A DNA stretch of 30,439 nucleotides, taken from positions 1 through 30,439 of the forward strand of contig JAZJZF010000095.1 in the NCBI GenBank assembly GCA_040389965.1, given 5' to 3'. Position 1 is the stretch's first letter. Each line of letters begins with the position of its first letter. This document shows, in pieces, positions 7,775 through 15,485 of the stretch. The notes below the pieces were generated by a model that was not told where the DNA came from, ran no database searches, and was given only the letters and a program-made list of their open reading frames with translations. The position numbers were made by a program, and so were the translations under genes. Source of the DNA: UBA4416 sp040389965. Its GTDB lineage: Bacteria > Bacteroidota > Bacteroidia > B-17B0 > Aurantibacillaceae.

Positions 7775-8905
7775 ATGACATTTAAAGAATTAAAACTAAT
7801 TGATCCGCTTATAAAAGCGCTTGATAAAAAAGGATATGAAACGCCTTCTCCCATTCAACAAAAAGCAATCCCCTATATTTTAGAAGGCCACGATATATTT
7901 GGCTGTGCTCAAACCGGAACCGGAAAAACAGCAGCCTTTGCTTTACCCATATTACAATTGCTCGACGCTAATAAAAAACCTAATTCCCGCAGAGAAATCA
8001 AAGCGTTGATATTGGCTCCAACCCGCGAATTGGCTTCACAGATCAGTGAAAACTTTACGGCTTACGGTGCAAACCTCGGCTTTTCGCATGCTGTTGTTTT
8101 TGGTGGCGTGTCGCAATTTCATCAGGTTAATGCCCTTAAAAAAGGAATTGATATTTTAATTGCAACTCCGGGTAGACTACTGGATTTAATGCAACAGGGC
8201 TTTATTAAATTAAACAGCGTTAATTATTTTGTATTGGATGAAGCAGACCGTATGTTAGATATGGGCTTTATTCATGATATTAAAAAAGTAATTGCGAAAC
8301 TTCCTGTAAAAAGGCAAACCTTGTTTTTTTCTGCAACGGCTGCGCCTCCTATCATGAAATTGGCTAACGGTATTTTACACAATCCTGTAAGTGTTGCCGT
8401 AAACCCTGTATCATCAACTGCTGCATTGATTAAGCAGGAAGTGTATTTTGTAAAACAGGATAAAAAAATACCTTTACTCAAACACATTATCCAGTCTCAA
8501 AAAATTGAACATGCCCTTATTTTTACCCGTACCAAACGTGGTGCCGATAAAGTAGCAAAGCAACTCAATGGTTTTGGAATCAAGGCAGAAGCCATTCATG
8601 GTAATAAGTCTCAGGGCTCGCGTGAGCGTGCTTTAAAGGCATTTAAAGACAGAACACTTCGTATCCTTGTAGCTACCGATATTGCTTCACGCGGTATTGA
8701 TGTTGATAAACTTTCTCATGTTATTAATTTTGAAATTCCGGAAGTGCCCGAAACCTACGTTCACCGTATAGGTCGTACGGGTAGGGCAGGAGAAGACGGC
8801 ATCGCCATTTCTTTATGTGCTCATGCTGAATTGCCTGATTTTAAAGGAATAGAAAAATTAGTAAAGAAAGAAATCCAGGTGATTAAGAAACATCCTTTTA
8901 TTTAA
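7775..8905 (+). CDS. rhlE: DEAD-box ATP-dependent RNA helicase, RhlE type
   Basis: A cytosolic RNA helicase that remodels RNA in ribosome assembly, decay or cold adaptation. All canonical motifs are visible: Q motif with GYETPSPIQQKAIP (near 20-33), AQTGTGKT (near 46), APTRELA, ATPGRLLDL, LDEADRMLDMGF (DEAD at 155-158), FSATAA, VATDIASRGIDV and HRIGRTGRAGE (near 330). At 376 residues it is the bare two-domain core with only a very short tail, whereas proteobacterial RhlE carries a long basic extension. The assignment to the RhlE rather than the CsdA/DeaD group rests on the DMGFIHDIKKV context and the absence of an RNA-binding tail. The transcript seems to have a structured leader. The gene converges on the lipoprotein gene with only 23 bases between stops and no obvious terminator. 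Confidence 0.9.
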   Translation: MTFKELKLIDPLIKALDKKGYETPSPIQQKAIPYILEGHDIFGCAQTGTGKTAAFALPILQLLDANKKPNSRREIKALILAPTRELASQISENFTAYGANLGFSHAVVFGGVSQFHQVNALKKGIDILIATPGRLLDLMQQGFIKLNSVNYFVLDEADRMLDMGFIHDIKKVIAKLPVKRQTLFFSATAAPPIMKLANGILHNPVSVAVNPVSSTAALIKQEVYFVKQDKKIPLLKHIIQSQKIEHALIFTRTKRGADKVAKQLNGFGIKAEAIHGNKSQGSRERALKAFKDRTLRILVATDIASRGIDVDKLSHVINFEIPEVPETYVHRIGRTGRAGEDGIAISLCAHAELPDFKGIEKLVKKEIQVIKKHPFI

Positions 8906-8928
8906 GAAAATTAGTTCACGCTTAAGTT

Positions 8929-9612
8929 CTACCAGTTTAATGTGTAGGTTATTTGAGCGCCCTGGTTTAAGTATATGCTATCCAAGCGGGAGCTATGAAC
9001 GCTATTAACCCAGGTTTCAATATAAATATGGTATTTTCCCATAGGGTAAATTCCTGAATTGTTTGTATAAGATCCGTTGCCATAACCGCCTCCGCTCCAT
9101 GAGTAAGGAAGATCGGTTACATTTTTATGAAAGGCGAAATTATAGCATTTGAAAGAAATAGAATCAGCTATGGAGGTTACAGGAACTTTATTACAAAAAA
9201 TCGTGAAGTACTGGTATTTTGGAGTAACATGTAAAATGAAATCCTTACTGGCTTCCGGGTATGTAAAATCTATTATGTCACCTGTAATTCCTACTTCTGT
9301 AAGCGCAGGATTGGAAGACAGACCGCCACTTTTATTTGGAACATAAACAGAGTAGATATATTTACTATCACTGTAAACAGATACGTTCTTAAATATAAAA
9401 TGTCCGTTGTTATCGCTTAGCACCTGAGATAAATGTGATGTTTTACTGTTGTCTACATTCAGGTATACAATAACATTAGCCAAACCGCTATCATTACAAT
9501 TATTTATGACTGTGCCTTTGATATCGTATACCGAAACAGTATTCTTCTCTTTTTTGCAGGTAATGCAAAAAAGAGAAGAGATTACTGTTATGGCAACAAT
9601 AGGTATTTTCAT
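8929..9612 (-). CDS. probable lipoprotein, function unknown
   Basis: A 227-residue exported protein. The N-terminus is a hydrophobic signal followed by Cys19-KKEK, which looks like the CKK start of many Bacteroidota lipoproteins, although the residue before the Cys is Thr and not the usual Gly, Ala or Ser. After it comes a region like an Ig or carboxypeptidase-regulatory beta-sandwich (VSVYDIKGTVINNC, then NGHFIFKNVSV). The C-terminal half has no recognised domain. Its ATG overlaps the stop of the upstream hydrolase gene as TAATG, so translational coupling is likely, and it may be a surface or periplasmic partner of that enzyme. A 16-bp inverted repeat lies in its signal-peptide codons. The enzymatic role, if any, is unknown. 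Confidence 0.75.
   Translation of the reverse strand: MKIPIVAITVISSLFCITCKKEKNTVSVYDIKGTVINNCNDSGLANVIVYLNVDNSKTSHLSQVLSDNNGHFIFKNVSVYSDSKYIYSVYVPNKSGGLSSNPALTEVGITGDIIDFTYPEASKDFILHVTPKYQYFTIFCNKVPVTSIADSISFKCYNFAFHKNVTDLPYSWSGGGYGNGSYTNNSGIYPMGKYHIYIETWVNSVHSSRLDSIYLNQGAQITYTLNW
9543..9579 (-). repeat. perfect 16-bp inverted repeat inside signal-peptide codons
   Basis: Arms TCTTCTCTTTTTTGCA (9543-9558) and TGCAAAAAAGAGAAGA (9564-9579) are perfectly complementary with a 5-base spacer. On the minus strand the hairpin starts about 33 bases after the lipoprotein ATG and covers the codons for residues 12-23, including the presumed lipidated Cys19. Neither strand has a terminator-like T-run right after the stem. 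Confidence 0.85.
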
Positions 9613-12600
9613 TATTTAGTAATGCTTAATTTAAACACATCACTACTGTTAGCATTAATAGCTTTTGCAATATAAAAGCCATTTTGCAGATGAGTCAGGT
9701 TTAAATCCAGCGGCGTGTTGTTTTCTATTTCGGCAGTATATACTATCTGGCCTTTCAGATCGGTAATGATGAGTTTGGAAGTAGGGTCATCACATACATT
9801 TACGTATGTAAAGCTACCATTTCCCGGGTTAGGATAAAGTAAAAAACTGTTGATCTTTTTTCCCGCCTGTTTATTGATTGGGTTTTCATAATCCACATTT
9901 TTGTTTGGTAGGTTATGAACCACAGGTCCGTCATTTCCATTCCCATGATTGTTGATGCGGTATAAAAGATTTCCGCAGGTATAGGGCTTAATATAAGCTG
10001 CCAACGATGCTCCTGCACTTACTTCAAACCCCGGTAGAAGATCGATCTGGTTACCGGCATGCATGATAGCTGTACTTTGCTGGCTTACCTTATATTCTCC
10101 GTTTGGTGAAAGATAATACAGGTTGCTATACAAGCTGTAGATCGTATTTAGTCCACTGGCATCGTATTTTCCGGCAATGATCCTGTCGCGTGCTTCATAT
10201 TCCGCTATATAATTACTTTTGGTAGAGGCAAGGTCAATATTTGTGAGGAATAGCTTTTCCTGAGCTACTTCCCATCTGGCCAGATAATCTCCTATTTCTG
10301 TTTGCGGATCTTCTACATGGAATTGATTGTTTGGTTTTGGCGTTACACCATCACTGTAAGTCCCATTATTTGATCCAATGGCAAACACGCCGTCATAAGG
10401 AGTTACCTGGTAATGATTATTCGGGTAATACAGGTAAGGGAAGCCGAAACGCTGATCAGGATGCTGTGTCAGAGAACCGTTAGGCGCTTTGCTTATGTTA
10501 AGCAGGTTTAGGGCTGAAGGCGACGTGAAATTACTTACAGGCTGACCCGTGTTAGGATCACGGATGTCGAGGCTACTTACTGTAGGTGCAAAGGAATGAA
10601 GTTTAGGATCACGGTTTGCATAAGCATTGCCTGCCAGGAAATTATTATAGAACGGGTAAGCACTTGTTCCGTAATATTCGAGCTGTGCCGACTGTGTGCT
10701 GCCAGGCGCATCATCATAATTATTGGATCCTGTAGGTTTATACTTGGTGGCAGAACCAATAACGTTTGTGCCGCCAATGGTCAGTGGCCCCATGCAATGA
10801 CATCCAAAAAAGGAAATGCATATTTTAGGAAGAATAGTAAGGTTAGAATTAAATACGGTTGACCCGTTAAATACAACACTACTTCCGTTTATGGCACCGT
10901 TATATTTAGCGGTGGTTTGTTTCACAACGCCCGGCATATACCAGGTATATGATCCTCCGCAACCACTTGGAAAAGAAGTGGCTGTAAAGTTGTTGAACCC
11001 AAACATCAGTTTCGAATCAAAGATATTATCAGATGTATGCGGCACATTAACATTGATGGATGATCCCTGCGAAACAGCTACTTTCCGGCAAAATTGCGGA
11101 TAACCACCCTGAGTGTTCAGAGGAATGTTGGCAAAATCATTCAACAGATTTGCCCTGTCAGGATGAGAAAAGCCGCCGGCACTGGCCATGTATTTTGTAA
11201 GCTGGTTGGCAGTTGGGTTATTATTAAAATTATACGATAAACCTGCCACAACTGAGTTAATCATGTCGGCTAGTGCCTGGCCCGGATTTAAGCTGGGAAT
11301 AATATTACCGGGGTTTTTTTGAAACTCAAACAAATATTGCAAACCTATAGGCACATTGGCACCCTGGCTTTCGGTTTCAAAACTTACCCATAATTTGGTG
11401 TGAGGATGCGGACCAGTACCCTGCTTATATTTAGACTCCATATTGGCAAGTGCAAGACGTGTAGTACTACCACCGGCACTATAGCCACTCACCACATTTT
11501 CAATATTGGAGCCATTTGCAGCTTTAGCTGTATTTACCTGGATAATTAGCTTTTCGAAAAGAGCCGCATTATTTTGTATATAATCTGTGCCATTATCATA
11601 CATTAAAATGATAACGTCATATCCCTCATCGCGTAGTCGGTCAAGATACCTGTCGCCGTTCCATGATCCCTCACCACACTGCGAGGCCTCTGTAGGAGAA
11701 AAGCGTTTGTTATATCCACCGTTATACGTTTCATAATAAGTACCGCGCCATTCACCATTCCAGCCGGTAGGGATCTGAATATTGATGGGATTACCCAATA
11801 AATTGAAACTTAATTGTGTGTAGCTTAATAAGCCCGGTAAAAGCTGTTTACCATTTCCCGGATTAAAGCCTGCGGAGATAATGTATGGCTTGCGAATAGC
11901 TTTACTCGCATTGCAGTATCCTAACCAAACCGCATATTTACCTGTTATTGTATTTCCGTTGCGAACAGCTGAAATAGAATACGGCCCTAAATCAGGATTA
12001 GTGGATCCGGTGTTACAGGAAGAAACGCTGTTGGCACGTGACGACGGACTTATTTGTATGCTACTTACAGATAGAATAGTATCATTATCCACTACCGTTT
12101 TTGTTTTGATGAGCTTATAGCCCGAACTATTGTAATGGATACTATAGACCTGACCTGTGGTAATATTTATAAATCCGTTTGCATCGTCAAAATCTATCAT
12201 TAACGGCCCGATTCTGTCTGGAGATATATTAGAAAGGATCAACGAGTCTTCTACTATAAAGTCAATATCTCCTGTATTAAAGATCTCGTTAAGGGCACAG
12301 GCTGCAAATAATACAGATTTTTTTAAAGGGTAAAATCCTGCAGGAGAAATGTCTATCACCTGTTTACCATCAAAATCAACCGTATTTAAAATCACAGCCG
12401 AATCCTTATAATCTTCGTACTCCGTGTAAGTAAGCGAAATCGGCGTCGTATTATCGGTCATGCTCTCAAACATTTTTCCCTGAAGATAAGGTAAATTGAT
12501 TCTTGGATGCAGATCAAAATTAGAAATGTCTAATCCGTTAACCAACTGCATATAGGAAACAGTAGAAAGGACAGAATCATCTGGAGAACCCTTATATTTA

Positions 12601-12800
12601 TCATAAATATTATCCGGCATAATATATTTGTATTTCAGGAAGGTAACCTGCGGATAGTGTGATTTATAAGAGCCATACAAATAACTTGTCATAGCTTTAA
12701 AGCTCTGGTAGAAACTTGTGTCTGTACCGTTTTGGGCATTAACTTTTAAATAAAATGAAAAAATTAATGCCAGTATCAATGTATATCTGACAATTTTCAT
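9612..12800 (-). CDS. T9SS-exported alpha/beta hydrolase-like protein
   Basis: A 1062-residue exported protein. The signal peptide (1-22, ending VNAQ) is followed by a long N-terminal region without recognised domains, then an alpha/beta-hydrolase core with the strand DVIILMYDNG, the nucleophile elbow GYSAGGS (Ser441) and the segment WVSFETESQGANVPIGLQ, which resembles PGAP1-like lipases. The acid and His of the triad were not assigned. Near residue 930 a stretch with LLPGFEVSAGA matches the '3-coathanger stack' motif found before Bacteroidota sorting domains. The last 80 residues (FLLYPNPGNGSF to VFKLSITK) are a type A T9SS sorting domain, so secretion and cleavage or surface attachment are expected. 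The substrate is unknown; an esterase or lipase role is inference. It is followed by the overlapping lipoprotein gene and preceded by the fibre-like gene (gap 8 bases). Confidence 0.85.
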   Translation of the reverse strand: MKIVRYTLILALIFSFYLKVNAQNGTDTSFYQSFKAMTSYLYGSYKSHYPQVTFLKYKYIMPDNIYDKYKGSPDDSVLSTVSYMQLVNGLDISNFDLHPRINLPYLQGKMFESMTDNTTPISLTYTEYEDYKDSAVILNTVDFDGKQVIDISPAGFYPLKKSVLFAACALNEIFNTGDIDFIVEDSLILSNISPDRIGPLMIDFDDANGFINITTGQVYSIHYNSSGYKLIKTKTVVDNDTILSVSSIQISPSSRANSVSSCNTGSTNPDLGPYSISAVRNGNTITGKYAVWLGYCNASKAIRKPYIISAGFNPGNGKQLLPGLLSYTQLSFNLLGNPINIQIPTGWNGEWRGTYYETYNGGYNKRFSPTEASQCGEGSWNGDRYLDRLRDEGYDVIILMYDNGTDYIQNNAALFEKLIIQVNTAKAANGSNIENVVSGYSAGGSTTRLALANMESKYKQGTGPHPHTKLWVSFETESQGANVPIGLQYLFEFQKNPGNIIPSLNPGQALADMINSVVAGLSYNFNNNPTANQLTKYMASAGGFSHPDRANLLNDFANIPLNTQGGYPQFCRKVAVSQGSSINVNVPHTSDNIFDSKLMFGFNNFTATSFPSGCGGSYTWYMPGVVKQTTAKYNGAINGSSVVFNGSTVFNSNLTILPKICISFFGCHCMGPLTIGGTNVIGSATKYKPTGSNNYDDAPGSTQSAQLEYYGTSAYPFYNNFLAGNAYANRDPKLHSFAPTVSSLDIRDPNTGQPVSNFTSPSALNLLNISKAPNGSLTQHPDQRFGFPYLYYPNNHYQVTPYDGVFAIGSNNGTYSDGVTPKPNNQFHVEDPQTEIGDYLARWEVAQEKLFLTNIDLASTKSNYIAEYEARDRIIAGKYDASGLNTIYSLYSNLYYLSPNGEYKVSQQSTAIMHAGNQIDLLPGFEVSAGASLAAYIKPYTCGNLLYRINNHGNGNDGPVVHNLPNKNVDYENPINKQAGKKINSFLLYPNPGNGSFTYVNVCDDPTSKLIITDLKGQIVYTAEIENNTPLDLNLTHLQNGFYIAKAINANSSDVFKLSITK

Positions 12801-12808
12801 AATATTTC

Positions 12809-13765
12809 TTATTTAGTTTTAATAGATTCAATTTGTGTTTTCAATGCTTCCAGTTTTCTTTCCTGTTCTACCATCATGATCGTCATCTCTTCTATTTTTT
12901 TTAGAAGCAGCTTATTCATTTCGCCCACATCAATACCATTCTCTATGATATCTTTTTCAGAAGGAATTTCAGGCAAGTGTTTATGTACCAGATAATACTT
13001 TTCAATATCATATAAGTTTGGCAGCTTGTAATCCGGAGCAAATACATAATCAGCCCAATTGGTCATGGTAACATACAGCGAGCGCGTTACTGTTTTTCCG
13101 TCTACAGATAATTTGGCGTCTGTGTGCGGCCCAGTGGTTTGCTGCATTGTACCAATAGTTACGTTTCCGGCAGTTCTAACCAATCTTAAAGTAGGAGTTG
13201 AACCAAATCCCACATTTTGTGTTTCCCACATAGCGAGCCATGTATTGCCGTTATAAGCATAAGTGCCTATTTTTACACCAACAGCGCCTGAACCGCTTGA
13301 TGCGAAAGAAAGCCCTTCACCGGAAGTAGTAAGAGGTGTCAGCACACAGGTACCTGCGGGAACGTCGCCATTGGGTGTTGTGTAGTTAGGTGTTACCTGA
13401 AAACCTCTTGTGGTAGATCCAGGATCACTTATTCTAAAAATTCCCATATTTGAATGAAAGCCGGTTAAAGGACTGGCGATACCAATACCGATTCGTCCGG
13501 CAGAACCATTGCTAGGATTTAGATATAAATAACCGGCCGATGTAGTTTGTATATCAGAAAATATGCTTGCCGTATTTGATAATCGTAATTGATTACCCGT
13601 GCTCAGTACATCGAGCTTTGCAGCAGGAGCATTGGTTCCTATACCAACAAGGCCACCGGTTACCTGGGTTCCGGGATTAAGGGTAGGTGGAGTTGCAAAT
13701 TGAGAAAATGAATGGTTTGCTAATAGTAAACAAAACATCGTAGTGGATAATGTAAGTTTTTTCAT
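12809..13765 (-). CDS. exported fibre-like protein with C-terminal coiled-coil (tail-fibre/endosialidase-chaperone-like)
   Basis: The ATG at 13765 begins MKKLTLSTTMFCLLLANHSFSQ, a clear signal peptide, which gives a 318-residue protein. A longer frame from 13831 would put extra residues before it and overlap the promoter candidate, so I rejected it. The body has repeats of the phage-fibre type: VGIGTNAPAAKLDV and RIGIGIASPLTGFH. The last 90 residues (DYKLPNLYDIEKYYLVHKHL, then a helical EMNKLLLKKIEEM) resemble the segment common at the end of Bacteroidota tail-fibre-like proteins, with a possible trimeric coiled coil. It is probably exported by Sec; no T9SS sorting domain was seen. It precedes the hydrolase by 8 bases. 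Confidence 0.8.
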   Translation of the reverse strand: MKKLTLSTTMFCLLLANHSFSQFATPPTLNPGTQVTGGLVGIGTNAPAAKLDVLSTGNQLRLSNTASIFSDIQTTSAGYLYLNPSNGSAGRIGIGIASPLTGFHSNMGIFRISDPGSTTRGFQVTPNYTTPNGDVPAGTCVLTPLTTSGEGLSFASSGSGAVGVKIGTYAYNGNTWLAMWETQNVGFGSTPTLRLVRTAGNVTIGTMQQTTGPHTDAKLSVDGKTVTRSLYVTMTNWADYVFAPDYKLPNLYDIEKYYLVHKHLPEIPSEKDIIENGIDVGEMNKLLLKKIEEMTIMMVEQERKLEALKTQIESIKTK

Positions 13766-13806
13766 GATTAAATGGGATAAGAGTAAAACAATAATGTTAG
13801 TTAGTA

Positions 13807-13814
13807 CAAAATTA
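13807..13814 (-). promoter_or_regulatory. candidate -7 element TAATTTTG for the fibre-hydrolase-lipoprotein operon
   Basis: On the minus strand the sequence reads TAATTTTG, matching TANNTTTG, 41 bases before the ATG at 13765. It lies between the HTH gene and the fibre gene, so the three downstream genes may have their own start point. Confidence 0.45.
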
Positions 13815-13825
13815 CTTTGAACCAA

Positions 13826-13840
13826 TGCCAAAAAATGGCA
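13826..13840. repeat. small inverted repeat TGCCA-N5-TGGCA, possible operator
   Basis: Two 5-base arms separated by AAAAA sit 11 bases upstream of the -7 candidate at 13807-13814, where the -33 element would be. A repressor bound here could block that promoter, and the HTH gene is immediately upstream. Short arms make chance occurrence possible. Confidence 0.3.
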
Positions 13841-13844
13841 CTCA

Positions 13845-14045
13845 CTATTTTTGTATAAGATATTTTTTTTGCTTGGCGCAATAAATAATATTTACACCCT
13901 GTAGTCTCAGATTTTCAATCATTCTTAGAACCGTTCTTTTGGATACGCCTAATCTTAACGATAAAGGATTGGCATTTACACAGGAACTGCTTTCAATATA
14001 ATACTTTAAACTACTTAGCTTTTCGGAGTATTTTAAGAAATCCAT
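13845..14045 (-). CDS. small helix-turn-helix protein (66 aa)
   Basis: A winged-helix/HTH_11-like domain fills the whole protein: NANPLSLRLGVSKRTVLRMI is a good HTH (about residues 24-43), followed by ENLRLQGVNIIYCAKQKKYL, which looks like the wing. It carries no effector domain, so it resembles the DNA-binding half of DeoR or WYL-type regulators. It lies 79 bases upstream of the fibre gene and on the same strand, so it could regulate that operon; this is inference. Its own promoter was not identified in the 353-base upstream gap. Confidence 0.65.
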   Translation of the reverse strand: MDFLKYSEKLSSLKYYIESSSCVNANPLSLRLGVSKRTVLRMIENLRLQGVNIIYCAKQKKYLIQK

Positions 14046-14398
14046 AACCGTTTAATTTAATTAAAAATAAAACATTTTTATAGCTGGATCCAGATGTTTA
14101 TGTATTACCAGTGGGTCGAAGTAACTATAAATTGTGTGACCTTACATTCGAAAGCAAATTACAAGTAAATAAAGCAGAATGTCAATACGTAAAACTACGC
14201 GGATTTTTTTGGTTTTTTAATTTCCTGAAATGTATGTTATGACGATTACTTTTTTTAGAAAGCAAAAATCCCCGTGTTATAATAACACAGGGATTTTGTT
14301 TTTTTAATCTGTTTTTATTTTAAAATTACTTTGTTCTTTTCTCTCCCTGTTCTTTCTTTTTTGTCTCCTATCTCACTTCTCAAATCTTTTACCTAAAA
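14046..14398. other. intergenic gap upstream of the HTH gene and downstream of porP/sprF
   Basis: It holds the terminator at 14264-14298, a 10-base palindrome CTGGATCCAG near 14083-14092, and a C/T-rich tract on the plus strand (about 14331-14392), which would be a purine-rich 3' untranslated RNA for the porP/sprF transcript. No coding frame, tRNA or clear -7 element was seen. Confidence 0.5.
14264..14298. terminator. bidirectional intrinsic terminator after porP/sprF
   Basis: An interrupted stem, AAAATCCC and GTGTT pairing with AACAC and GGGATTTT (one C-A mismatch), a 5-base loop, and T-runs on both sides. It ends the minus-strand adhesin operon about 100 bases after the stop at 14399. Confidence 0.85.
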
Positions 14399-15472
14399 CT
14401 ATCCTTTCTTGTAAGTAGGTCTGTTAAAGCTTCCACCCAACGATTTACCATAGCCCGGGCTTGTATTAAAGCGTAGGGCAATTTCAACACCACCTCTTGT
14501 TTTTGAAGTAGCAGTTAACTGCGAAATGTTTAAATCATAACTTACACCCAGAGCAAATTTATCATACTGAAATAATATTGCAGGAATAACAGCATCTCCC
14601 ACACGATAGCAAGCGCCTAATGAAATAGCACTTGCTTTTTTAATGCCTGTATAAACCGATTGATCCTGGATAATATATTTGAACATAAAACCGGCATCAA
14701 TTTCCTGTGAAGGACCTTGGCGCATGTACACAAAGCTTGGTACTAAAGCCACACCGGCACTTTTAATACCAATATCAAAATTTCCGTGAATAATCATTTT
14801 TGCAAATTGCCTGTCGCCGGTTCCGGCAAACGAATATTTTGGGGCATTAAAATGGAATCCGGAAATACCCACATCAAACTTAGTTCCGTCTTGTGCACTG
14901 ATGTAACGTTCGCTTTTAGCATAATGGTAATCCACCCCGGCAACGAAATCACCTTGCAGAATAGAGCTATATGGCACAGCCTCGCCCGATGCAGTGGCTG
15001 CATTGTATTTATAACCATCGTACTGGCTTTCCCATTTTAATTTTGAAGGATCAATTGTTTTGTAATTGAAGCCACCACCTAATCCTCCGGAGAATTTTCC
15101 ATGCTCTGATACTTTAACTACAATGTTAAATCCAAGGTTTGCCGAAAGCGTTCCAAGAGAAGCATCGCCTGCCTGATCTCTGAATAAACTAAATGAAGAA
15201 CCTACATAAGCCTTTTTAAGCTTAAGATGTTTAAGTGCTTTTTCAACACTTATACCATAGGTTTGGTAAGGTGAAGCCACGCTTGCCCACTGATTTTTAA
15301 AATTGGCTATAATCCTTGTATCATATGCCGTACAGCTTAATGCCGGATTTAAGATGACAGGTGTTTCGTTAAACTGAGAAAAATGTATATCCTGTGCACT
15401 ACCTATAAAAGGTATGGCGAATATTCCGGCAAGTAGTATTTTTTTCATAGTTTCTGTTATTGAACGATTCAT
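14399..15472 (-). CDS. PorP/SprF family T9SS outer-membrane protein
   Basis: An outer-membrane beta-barrel of the PorP/SprF family. SprF-type members are needed for secretion and surface attachment of proteins with type B sorting domains, such as SprB in Flavobacterium gliding. Visible features: a signal peptide (KKILLAGIFAIPFIGSAQ), the family start DIHFSQFNETPVILNPALS, the conserved NQWASVASPYQTYGISVE near residues 55-72, and amphipathic beta strands to the end. The reading from MNR matches the start context of the upstream adhesin; an internal ATG at 15448 (MKKILLAG) would also give a good signal peptide. It is the last gene of the operon, 13 bases after the adhesin, the same order as sprB-sprF, so it probably anchors one or both adhesins. 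Confidence 0.93.
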   Translation of the reverse strand: MNRSITETMKKILLAGIFAIPFIGSAQDIHFSQFNETPVILNPALSCTAYDTRIIANFKNQWASVASPYQTYGISVEKALKHLKLKKAYVGSSFSLFRDQAGDASLGTLSANLGFNIVVKVSEHGKFSGGLGGGFNYKTIDPSKLKWESQYDGYKYNAATASGEAVPYSSILQGDFVAGVDYHYAKSERYISAQDGTKFDVGISGFHFNAPKYSFAGTGDRQFAKMIIHGNFDIGIKSAGVALVPSFVYMRQGPSQEIDAGFMFKYIIQDQSVYTGIKKASAISLGACYRVGDAVIPAILFQYDKFALGVSYDLNISQLTATSKTRGGVEIALRFNTSPGYGKSLGGSFNRPTYKKG

Positions 15473-15485
15473 AATTAATTTAAAA

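Noticed and set aside
10596..11103. Plus-strand open frames opposite the hydrolase gene (10596-10862, 10816-11103)
   Set aside because: No family features, no promoter or start support; they are antisense shadows of the long minus-strand gene.
13766..13831. An upstream start at 13831 giving 22 extra residues before the fibre-like protein
   Set aside because: The extension precedes a perfect signal peptide and overlaps the promoter candidate at 13807-13814, so ATG 13765 is the better start.
14083..14092. Palindrome CTGGATCCAG upstream of the HTH gene
   Set aside because: Ten bases of perfect symmetry without a repeat partner or a promoter nearby; not enough to call an operator.
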